Positions 29,801 to 41,800 of a stretch of 64,000 nt of DNA are shown here, piece by piece. The first letter of the stretch is position 1; each line of letters begins with the position of its first letter. Both the position numbers and the translations under genes were made by a program. The notes below the pieces were generated by a model, which had not been told where the DNA came from, did no database searches, and saw only the letters and a program-made list of their open reading frames with translations. Origin of the DNA: Tigriopus japonicus (Eukaryota; Arthropoda; Copepoda; Harpacticoida; Harpacticidae); assembly GCA_010645155.1 (NCBI GenBank), contig JAAGOF010000109.1:1927764-1991763 (forward strand), in the 5' to 3' direction.

Positions 29801-32800
29801 TTTTGGCTCATCCCCGATATATGGATTGGACTTATTCCCCCCTCTCTTTCGCTCAAAAAGGAACAACAATCGAATTTAAATCCAATATTTTCCTCGAGAT
29901 CCTCTATCAAACTCTCTGTCTCTCCTGCATTTGACGAGAGAGCCCCTTTCAGCACCCCATTTTGTTTCCAACCCCTTTCTATTCCAGTCTCTACCACCCC
30001 AGACACACTTTCGGCGTTGTCTGTTCTCTTTGGGATTGTGGAGAAATTGAGGCAGGAGCTCTCTAGAGAGCCCTTGTGTGCCCATAAGTCCCTATTTGGC
30101 TCATCTTGAATCCTGCTGGGATTATCTTGGCGAGGCAAGGGGTTGGGTCACTAACATGGTCTTCAAATGAACTTGTATGTAAGAAAAGTACCTGGTTTTA
30201 CATTAGAGGACGACTTAAGTGGGGTTGCAAATGAAAAGTTTTTTCCCTTTGTCGGATCAAAGTAAAGAACAACGCAACTTTTCCCCCTTCACTCGATGTA
30301 TCCTGACTTCAGGAGGAAGGCAGTTCTGGCACTTTTCCCAGTTGTTCCTCATATTGCAAGGTGGGTGGATTGCTAGATATGATCGAAAGGGGGTGAGATT
30401 TTTACCTTTGCCGGGGAGTGAAGACACTTCATACCATAGTGAGTCAAACCAAGATAAAAGTCTATTTGAAAATGCGCCATCTGGCGAGATATGTGCTCAA
30501 CAAGCAATTTTAGGGTTTACTCATATTTAAGCGAGATAGTGTAAATGTGACGTGTTGGAGGCATTGATGATCAATTCAATTAGTTACTCTCCTACTCTAC
30601 TCTCTCTTTTACGGATTAGGCCCTCTATCAAAGTTCTAGTTTCAAGTTAGTAAAAAATATATTTATTTGAAAAAAATCAATTTTTAGAATGCCTCGGTTA
30701 CTTTGTTCTATAACTCAAAAGATGACATTTTGTGTCAGTTGAACCATTCCATGACCATATTGGAGCTATTCTATTTAACTGAGTAAATATCAAGCAAAAG
30801 CTAGCTTTTTGTGAGTTTAAGTGTCAAATAATAAGCGTGCGCTGAAATAACGTCAAGAAGTCTTTTGTTCTGGTCATATTTGCAATGCATTATCTTTTGA
30901 TTTAGTCCAGACAAAATAAGTTGCATATCATACAGCTATCACTCGTAAATACATCGGGAAACTGGACCGAGAACTGAATTATTCCTCTTTAATATATGTT
31001 GTCTTTGAGCGGGGGAGGTTAGGACATCAAAAAATTCATTGGACTTCCGCTTCTTGCTTTAGTTTTTCCCTCCGGACAGAAGGGGAAAAAGGCGACTTTC
31101 TTTCCCCAACGCCACTTTTTTGTAACCCTCGGCCATTTTCTTTACCTCAGCAATTGGTCAAGGCAACAACCAAATATATGCTTTGACGTTGAAATTCAAT
31201 CACAAAAACCACTTGCCCTACATCCTACCTAACGCCAGATACATATTCGAAGTTGGGATGGGTGAGAATTGAATTTATGAGGAGGCATTTGGGGGTGAAA
31301 TGACGTAGCTCGAATGTTCCCCCCTCCCTTCATAACGCTACCTTTTGTGAGCCCTACCGATGAGCAAGGGTAACAAGGGACAATTTCTAAGAAAAGTTCC
31401 TCCACTCCACACAAAAAGAAGGAGGACGGCTCATCCAAAAGTTTGTCAGACTCTTCTTCATGACCAACTTCCAAGCCATTTCATCCTTTCATACAGAGAA
31501 GATTCAACTGTGAGGCCGATTACACACGGGAGATCTCGAAAAATAGCATTCAGTTACCTTCAGAGCTAGAAATTGGAGCGTTCTTGTAAACAAATACATT
31601 CATTAGAACACGTTTCTACATTTTGGTGGTGAAAAAAAGGATTGAAGAGGGAAGGGGGTCTATCTGGCACTTGTAAGGCATCCTCAGAGAAAAAATCCGG
31701 AAGTCGAAATCAAGCTATGACAGCTCAGCTATTTCCCCTCGATTCTGTCAAGAGGTGCCAATCGACAATTTCCAAACATGTTCACTATTTAACCGGGCGA
31801 TTTCTTTTTCTTCGCAGAGTTGACACGTTTCGAGACCGAACCCGAGGATCAGACTGTGTTTCTGGGACAAACTGCTGTGTTCCAATGTTCCATGGCTTCT
31901 TTGGACCACACTGATCAGGAAGTTGTGTGGCTCAAAGACGATCAGAACCTATTTCTCGACCATCGGATGAAGATCTTGCCTTCGGGAATGTTGGAGATAT
32001 CCGATATACGCATCTCAGATCGAGCTGAATATCGCTGCAATGCGTCCAATGAAGACACGTATAAACTGAGCAAAATCGGACATCTCAGACTCAACTTAGA
32101 TATGGGTAAGAAGAAACCTTTATTGTCGACGCCGTACATAAATTTGATACCAACTTTGAACGATCAAACAAAAGAGAGTGGGATGAAGCCTCTCCAATTT
32201 GGAAAATTGCTTGTCGGTTCTCGGTTGTTACGACATAAATTTGATTTTAATTAACTCTTCTGAGCTAGGTGGAAGGCATTTCCTCTGTATCGAAACCGTC
32301 CCGACTCATTCATGGCCTGATCTCCCTAAGAAAGAAGTGAAGTGAGAGAGTGAGTGAGACACAGGTAGTTGGTTGGTACAGGGAGGTCAATAAAAATCAA
32401 CATGATTTTTTGCATTCTTTTAACATAAGAGGTTCAAAAGATTAGCTCGTATGCTTTGTGTGCGCCAGGGCATGCCACAAACATATTCAATCGGATTTTA
32501 AGCTTGTTAGATTTTTAAAGCTAAATATTTGGTCAAACATCGACAATGTAGACGCTGTAATTCATGTGACAATGTTAGAAGTAGTTATGTGGTTCGAGTT
32601 GGGAGTGTTGTCAGTTTTGACTCAAAGTTTAATTGCTTGAAAAAATTGGCAGGTTGTTTTAAATTTTTTTGACCAAAGCTAAAAAAGGACCAATATGGCA
32701 ACACTCGAACTAAATTGAAATCGAGTTCCATCAGTAGTTATAATTATGGACTTTGAGTTGGTAGTGCTGCCATATTTTACTTGAAGAATAGGCATCTTGC

Positions 32801-35800
32801 CGTTTGAGAACTTTAGTGGTGGTAAGCTTTTTGGCCCTTAAGAACCACAATGGCAAAACTATGGCAAATATTCAACTTGAAATCCATCAGTAGTTGGAAG
32901 CCTGGGAAATTTAAAAAAATGAATAGGGTGGCAATCAATTGACGAAGTATGCTTGAAGCAGGCATCCCCAAACACAAAGGATATGACCTATTATATGCTG
33001 GAATTGAAGTCAACCCTTAGAGTTAAAATGATGAACTATTGATTATACCTGTGAAAGAAGCAGCCCTCTCACTAAAGACTGTCAAAGATGGTTAAAAACA
33101 CCCTGTAGAGTCTCTCCATGAAATAAGCACTTTGATCAATCCCATTTTGATTAATGATTCTCGTTCCTCTCTTTCCATTTCAAACATTTTGGGATACGAT
33201 TCCGAGACTGATCTTTTTTAGACCCTCTGAATGTTGTTAAGAAATGCAAATTGGCGGATGGAACTAGCTCATTACTTATTCCATGTCCTTTGTGCTCGTT
33301 CGCTCAAGTGAGAGATGAAACAACAAAAGATCGTTAAGGATTTGTCATGGAAACTAGCTTTAGCAACTCCTTGAAATAACTTATGTAAATTAAAGGTGCT
33401 GCCAAAGCTCAAACTGACGTCTTTCTTGGCTTATGTCGTTGTACCGTAATGATTATCAGGATCCCTTTTTTTGGCAATCTTCGACGTGTTCCCATCAGGT
33501 TTCGCCAGGAAGATGCTTTTTTCCATTGATGAGAAATTCTCTCACCTCATCTCGTCCCAATAGTGCATGCAATAGTAATGTCCGGCATATCCCCCCACAG
33601 GATTACTACCTTCTCAGTGTGGGGAGTAGGGGGAAATTTGCTGAATAGTATCGAATCTGTGATGGTTTCTGGTCCAAAAGGGAACAAGGAAGTTCCATAG
33701 TGAGGGTGGCTTTGAATCGAAAAATGGTTACTCACTTTGGCATCCGAGAAATCGAGGTCAATTTTGGCAAGGCCATTGAGGCCGAATAGCTTTGGGCGAA
33801 GATGTGTTGGAAGATCAATGGACTTCTTGAAAGACTAACCTCCATTTTTACTAACATCAGCCAGTTCTTAGCGATTTAGATAAAGCAGAAAATGGGATTT
33901 TTTTAAGTAGTCCTGGTGAAAAACGTCCTTAGACCCTCACTATTTTCCACTCAAACGATTTGGCAGCCAGCAGGATATACGACTGACGGATAGCCATCAA
34001 ATGACCACACATGGGCAGCCTTTGCTTGAGGCCTTATCATGTAAGCAGACAAAGTATTTCCTAGAGTGACGTGTCTGCACTTTGGATCTTCACAGATTGG
34101 GGAATGTCTCTCCGCTTTTTTGGCAACCTTGCGATATTGGCCATTTTCAGCGAACAAAAATAAATTCGGTATAAGGAAGTCTATTTCGTCCAAGTTAGTT
34201 TTTAGGATAGGACTCTCAATAGCACGGAAATATAGTAATAAAAGAAGAGGTTTTTTTTTTAGGAAAAAGTCAGTTCAAAGCGGACATTTTAAAGGTGTGT
34301 TGAAGTTATTGTGAAACGAAAAAAAGCAAAAATTGATAATAAAGAAGAGTCTTATTCAATATTGATAAAGAAAAACCTTTTTGCTACTAGGTGACTTACT
34401 ATTTTAGGAATATTTTCTTGCCGCAACTGATGTCTGCTTTTGAATTGTGTTTTTATGGATGTCAGACGCCGGTTTTTTGCGCCTCCGTAAGTTCTTTTAA
34501 GGTCATAAAAAGGTCACCAAGGTCGGTGATTTTGTTGACGTCTAACGAAATTTGAAATATTGATACTAATGAACGTTGATAATGTCCCTATTGTAGAAGC
34601 CTTTATATTACTTTTCAATATACAAGAAAAAGATTTCTCTTGCTCAAGCAAGTGCCAAATTAATCTTACAAACACTTGCTCTAGAAATATTTTAAAAAAT
34701 TGACAAGTTTCTTTAGAGAGAGCCATGTTATTCTCTATTGAACATTACTTTGTCTTTATTTTGTTGAGAAACAAAGGTCAATCCATGTTCACAACGGTCA
34801 AGTTCGTTGTGGAAAGGATGCCAAAGCGTTCCAAAATGGGCCAAAACAACATAAAAACCAGTCTCGTTTTTTACTTCCTTGACGCAAAGGGAACCTTTGT
34901 GAAGTGTCAGCATTCCCAGCACATTAATCCCAAAAGGGCCTTTTTCCCAACAAAGAGATCACGTTTGTTCTTTGGGAACTCTCAAAAAATCCTCTCTTTT
35001 CAGCCTTAAGTAACACCCCAGTCCCACCTATATTCATCGCGAGACCCAAGAACTTGAAAGCTGAAGAAGGCCAAACATTGACCTTGGATTGCGCTGCCAA
35101 TGGGATTCCGAAACCCTTTATCACGTGGCTTAAAGATGGATCAACTGTGGACCTCAATCACTTAGACTCCCGATTCACCAAGATTGGATCGGGGAGTTTA
35201 CAAATTAGGGACGTTCAGGTGAACGACAAAGGTACGTCACAAGTCTAAAAACCAACCATTAGGTTTATTTATTATTTTGCCGCCAAGATCTTAATTATGT
35301 TGAAAAAAACTAACCTGAAGCGCTAAAAGCTTCAGAAATCTTAACTTGAGGACTCATTCGAGCAATATTTGCTTTGGAAGTCGCATTAACCCAGAAATGC
35401 AATTTGACTTAAAAGTTTGGTCCGTTCCCGAATAAAAGAAATTGACTGCTTCTGGATGACTTTTCAATATACTTTGATGTGGGGTGCTTAGAAAAAGATT
35501 GGGGAGTTATTAGGGCAGAAATTCATCACGTATTCACGTTTTCAAAGTATTTACCTTATTGGTGCACGTAAAGTAGTCATTGTTCTTTTACTCCTCAATC
35601 GTCGAATATGGTGTCACAATCCTAAATACATATTCTTTATAAATGAGAATACTTTATGTATATCTAGTCGTCCCATAAGCACACCAAGATGTGTGGCGAC
35701 TTGACCTAATTTCGTCTTTTTGGGAGGTCATTCAAAAATAAGCACGAAAGACCTCCCAAAAAGGAGTGACTTAATAAAGACTCTTCGTTCAACTGATACT

Positions 35801-38800
35801 TAAAATGGGATTATACTCTAACTTTCCTCCCTAATGCTCTCAAATTGCAACACCCAAGATCTAAAATAGTTTGCCATTCAGGAACTTCATTTATTAATGT
35901 AATGATTGTATCGCATGGTAATGAAACTTGTGATTTCTGAAAGTTAACTAGTGGCATACGAAGTGAACATTGTCTTTCGTGCAAAGTTGTGCATTGTAGG
36001 GATTGCATTTTAAATGATTCAAAATCTCTTCAGGCACATATCAATGTCGAGCCGAAAACTCTGAGGATTCAATCGATGCTGGATCAATCTTGGAGGTTCG
36101 AGTCAAACCCCGATTCATTCGAACCCCTCAAAGTGTAGAGGCCGTGGTCAAAGACGACATCGAATTAGAATGCGAAGTCTACGGAATACCCGAGCCCGCT
36201 GTTCAATGGTACAAAAATGGCGATCTCATCTTAGAGTCCGAATATTTTCAGGTATGTTTAAGCAGCAAACGGCTGATTGTTTAGGATGATTTTTGTAACA
36301 TATCTTTTTTCTTCTAGATCGTCCATGGGTCCAACCTCAAGATCCTGGGTTTGGTTGAGCTTGATGCCGGGTTCTACCAATGTATGGCAAGTAATCCAAT
36401 AGGAAACGTTCAAGCTGCAGCGCAATTACTAGTCAAACCACAAGGTAAGTGAACCTAGTTTCAGTTCTATTATTTTTATCCTAAGATCTCACTCAATTTG
36501 AGTTGAGGTTGTCTTCTTTTCTTTTTTGTTTATTTCCCCTTCTTTTTTGTCGTTATTTTTCGTTTAGATTTCAAATCTCATGACACCCGTGGGTTCACTT
36601 CCAATCACCTGAAGATACCCCCTGCTTCGTTTCCTGACCAGAAATCTCGTTCCAATCTAGGTGAACTTGTCTTTCGAGACACGCCCTCTCCACCCACAAA
36701 TATTCAGGCTGTGATTGTCTCGACACGTTTCATCACCCTCTCATGGACCAAACCTTCGGTGACAAATGGACCACTCTTAGGTTTCTCTGTTTACTATAAG
36801 CAACGTGGTTCCAACAGGTGAGTTCGAAATGTGTTCCATGAAGATAAGCCCGGTTCAAATCCCTCTTTGGGCCGTAAATCTTGAACAATGTCCCCGTGGA
36901 ACATTTTTTTCCATCTCAATAAATTTTATTTTCCTCTTTACTTGTAGGGAACGCGTTCTAAATTCCACACGTGGAAACCTTGAGGAGTTGAACGTGCAGG
37001 GACTTGTCCCAGGAACCAGATATATCATGCGTGTAGTGGCCCATAATGAGCACGGAGCTGGGGATTCTTCCGAACCTTTAGAGGTTTGTCCATTTCTGGG
37101 CCAGCTTTGGAACAATTCCTGATCTTGCTTTAACCCATTTGTTTCTGTTCCAGGTGTCGACCCAAGATGAACTTGATGTGCCTGGACCAGTTTCTCATCT
37201 GAATGCTCGTCCCATTTCATCATTTTCTATCTTGATCTCGTGGGGAAAGCCATTGTATAGTAACACCTTTGTGACTAGCTACAAGCTCTATTACAGACGG
37301 GTAAGATTGGTTTGAATGAAAATAGAAATTCTTTTTTTGTTCTTGGATCATTCTCACGTAAGATTGAGATCCCCTGTTCCACCTGTTTTATCTCGGTAAA
37401 TTGAAGCACAAATTAGGAAGTCTGCCCCAGTGATATCAAGATCACGACCAGACATAATGAGAATACTTTTGACCCAGCCTTAACCTTCTGTTGATATTTG
37501 AAAACTTTTGGGATCACCACAATGTTTTACATTTAAGGAATTAAATTGGCTTTTCAGTTGAATTTCGTAACTTAAAATAAACCTTTGGAAATGATTGTGT
37601 GTAGTCGGGGAGAGATTCTAGTGTATTTGTAGTGTAAACGTCCAAGACTTCAGGCAGATGTTTATCTTTTTTCCAAAGAGTTGGACCAGTTCTTTCCCCA
37701 TCTTCTCTCTCTCTCTTTTCAATTGCCTTTCCTCCTCAATTTTTGGGGCTGTTTTTGCGTCCCGTCCCATAATATAAATGGAGCACAGGCCTCCGTAGCG
37801 ACCGTTATTCCCTGGGAACAACGAAGGTTCGTTCCTCTTTCTTGCTCCCACTTCTCTTCCTTTTTTGCTCGTCTATTTCCATTGATATTGGAAGAATTCC
37901 CCCGAATTGTTTCCTAGATTTTTATGGGGGAACTTCCATGTTCCACGGCAGATTAAGTTCCTAACCAAATACATTTTTTTCCTCTCCAGGAGGATGAGAT
38001 GGAGGTGAAGTCCATGACCCTGAACAGTCTTCAATATCATCTCAATGAACTTCGCGAGTACACCGAATACACATTCTGGATCTCAGCCTTCAATTCCAAT
38101 GGCGAAGGAGCCTTCTCCGAAGAGGTTGTTACTCGGACCTTCTCCGATATTCCTGCAGATCCACCTCAAAATGTCACTCTGGAGGCGGACTCGTCCAAAT
38201 CCCTTATCATTAGATGGGAACCTCCTCCCAAAGAATCCCAAAATGGAATTATAACCGGTTATAAAATCCGTTGGAGGCAGAAAGGCAAAGGCAAAAGTGA
38301 CATCTTTACTACCGATGGAAGCCGCCGACTTTTTGCCATCACTGGTCTAGACAACGGACAGGAGTATCAGGTCAAAATATCGGCCATTACCGTGAATGGA
38401 ACTGGTCCAGCCACACCTTGGATGTCCGAAAGTACTTTTGAAGCCGATCTGGACGAATCTGTGGTACCTAACCCACCCAACTCATTAAGAGCCGCAGCCT
38501 ATGACAGTAGGATCGAGATTTTTTGGACACCTCCGCGAGATAACAAGATCTTGGTTCGAGGCTACACCATTGGTTGGGGGAAAGGTATCCCAGATGAATA
38601 CACCAAAGTGGTAGACGACAAGCAGAGAGAGTTTGTCATCAAGGGATTAAAGCCCAACTCGGAATACGTGATTAGTTTACGAGCCTACAACAACATTGGG
38701 GACGGCCGACCCATTTACGAGACCATTCGCACCAGTGACGAGATTGATGACGAACCTTTAGCTCCGTTCTCACCACCCATTAAACTTCATGCGAGGATTC

Positions 38801-41800
38801 TATCCTCCAAAACAGCTTTACTCACATGGTTGGATTCATCCTTGCCACAGAATCAAGTGATCCCGGATAATCGGTATTACATTGTGAGGTACACTTCAGT
38901 CAAAACCTTGAGTACGAACAAGCCTCGGCACGAATACCGAAATTCCACCGACCTCAACGTCATGATTGACAACTTGAAACCCAGCACGGAATATGAATTC
39001 ACAGTGAAGGTTGTCAAAGGCCGTAGGCAAAGTCGATGGAGCCTTGTGGCCTTCAACCAAACCGAAGAGGCTTCTCCGGGATCAGCCCCTCGAGATCTGT
39101 CAATCCGTTCGAAATCCGGTGATCCAGAGACCGTTGTACTGACCTGGAGATCCCCTAAGATCCCCAACGGTCAAATCAACGGCTACGTCATTCATTATAC
39201 CATCGACAAAAGGGCTGAGGATCGGGATTGGTACGTGAAGCCGTTGCTCGGGAATGATTTGACCACGACAATCTCCAACCTAGTGCCCAACACTAAGTAT
39301 TTCTTCAAGATCAGTGCCCGAAATCGTAAGGGCAATGGTCCAGTCAGTCCCATCACTTCATATACCACCCCAAGAGGCATGGTTGGGGATTATAGTGGTT
39401 CGGAATCCAATCCTGCTAGTCAGGAGATTTCCCCCGTGATATTGTACGCAGTCGCGGGCGTTGCCTCTGGTATCATTATTCTAGTCGTCATTGGAGCCGT
39501 GTTTGTAGTGCTTCGTTGCACCCGAGGCTCTAGCTCCAATCCTGGACCTTCGGGTCAAGCAAATAAGCGCCAAAACCATCATGGCAATAAACCATATCTC
39601 AATGGTGAGATCGGATCCCAGAGGGACAAGTTGAATCCACCTCCACCTGATCTTTGGATTGGGCACGATCAACTTGAACTCAAAGCCATGTCTGATGTAG
39701 ACCCAGACGAGACGGGCGAAACTTCAATAGCTCGGTCTACGCCCATCGATTACGCTAGTGGGCGTTCCATGTCATCGATAGACCGTGGTCGTGGATACGG
39801 CATGGCTTATTCCGGTATGTCTACATTAGTTTTATGTTACGGTGTTTTTTTTTCTTTTCTCCAATTCAGATTTCTGTAGTAATTAAGTTTAAAGGTCGTC
39901 TGTTACGTTCGTATGTTGGGCATTGTGGGCATTGGGAAGTTTAGTGGAGTATTCTTTATTTCAGTGCAATTTCACTACCAGTAAAGAAACTGAAAAACTG
40001 ACTTGAGCTGTACTTGAACATTTAATCCTCAATGCACATAATGATTCACCTATTAGGTTGCATGTGAACCTATTTATGAAAAAGTTCAGACAGACATAAT
40101 CAGGTCACTTTGAAAAATCCTTGAAAATACTCCCAGGGCATCACCTGCATTTGAACCTAAGCATATGGGCTGGGAGTATGCTCAACAGAATGACTTGATT
40201 CCTATGTACAGGGCACGGAACCAAAAATGCAATGTCGTTTCTTTCGAATTTGGCGCCTAAATTAGACAAGTTAGCTAGCTTTTGTCTTACTAACTTTAGA
40301 GCTCTGCAAAAGAGGATTCCAAATATATTACAATCATCTCTGTACGACAAGAAATGAGTGACCAGCAAGCAAAACGGCAGAGGATCCACGATCTCATCGA
40401 CGCCCAGGTCAGCAACAAGGCGATTTCAAGGATTTTGGCCGTCAGTCCAAGCACTGTCAGTCGCATCAAAAAGGCCAAAGAAGCTGGATTGGGCATTGAG
40501 AGGAAAGCTGGAAGTGGTGGCCACAATAAAAAACGTCATGAGGTCTTTCTCAATGACTTAAAAGACAAGATCAAGGCTGACCCCACCACCAGCATTCGCC
40601 GCCACGCCAGGGACCTCAATGTTGACGAGAAGACCATAAGAAATGCCGTTACCAAGGATCTTGGCCTTAAATCTTATGTTCGGATGCCCCGCCATTTGTT
40701 AACAGATAATTTAAGGGAAAAGAGGTTGGCCAGGTGTAAGATTATCCGAAGTTTTTTGAAGAAGAATGGGGCCACAGTGAAAATTTTTTCAGACGAGAAG
40801 ATTTTTACCGTGGACCAAGTTTACAATAGAAGAAACGACCGTTGGCTTGCTGAAACAAAACATGTGGTTAAGGGCATCTACCGCACCAAGCACCCAGCCC
40901 AAACCATGGTCTTGGGTGTTATTAGCTCTGATGGTAAGAAGATGCCGCCCTTGTTTTTCCGCCCTGGTGAAACAGTCAACGCTGACGCCTATTATCGTGT
41001 CCTCCGATACAATGTATTGCCATGGTTAAAGGCCAACTACCCTGAGGGCAATTATGTATGGCAGCAGGATGGTGCCCCTGCCCACACAGCCTCTAAAATC
41101 CAGAAGTTTTGCAAGGAAAACATGGCTGATTTTTGGGGCAAGGATGTTTGGCCTCCCAGTTCGCCAGACCTCAACCCCCTTGATTATTTTTGGTGGAGCG
41201 TCATCGAGGCAAGGTCCAATGCCACCCCCCACCGGAATGTGGAGTCACTCCAAGCTGCCATTCGTCATGAGTGGAATGCATATCCGGAGGCTGACATTCG
41301 AAAAAGCTGCAGTGGATTCAGGAGGCGCGTCGCGGCCGTTATCGAGGCTAATGGAGGCCATATTGAGAAGTGAATCTCCCAAGACCCGCATCTACCTTTG
41401 TTAAAAATTTCGTTCGAAAATATCAAGCCAATAATAAGTTATTACTATTTTAAAATTGATGTTGTCTGACATTGCATTTTTGCTTCCTTACTCTGTATTG
41501 TACACCTTTTCTTAACTAGGTAAACATATGACCATTTGTTTTTCAATTGAGTGTTTGTACTTGTAGTGTGGTATTTGTAATTTTCTAAATGAGGAGGAAT
41601 TTGAATCCTACGGAGAAGCAAGCAACTTGAACAGATATTTTGAATGTTGTGCTTTTCGTAACATGAGACGTACTCGCAGCGAAAATTAGACTTAACACTC
41701 GACCTGTTTGATTTTAACTCTTTTGAAACTACCCTCTTTTATGGTATTCTTACGATCGGTTATTAAAGAAGTTTTGATGATCTAAACCTTTGCTTAAATC

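Larger units (their letters stand above)
40209..41495 (+). mobile_element. Complete mariner/maT-like DNA transposon in frazzled intron 11
   Basis: The element is 1287 bp. Its ends are 28-bp terminal inverted repeats: left 40209-40236 (CAGGGCACGGAACCAAAAAT...) and right 41468-41495, matching at 24 of 28 positions. It is flanked by TA at 40207-40208 and 41496-41497, the Tc1/mariner target duplication. It lies in the same orientation as frazzled, and without it the intron would be about 780 bp. One intact transposase frame fills most of the element. The intact frame and well-kept ends point to fairly recent insertion or activity, which is inference. Confidence 0.93.

Noticed and set aside
29722..30138. 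Frames on both strands in frazzled intron 3
   Set aside because: Mutually overlapping sense and antisense frames, Ser-rich low-complexity peptide, no support.
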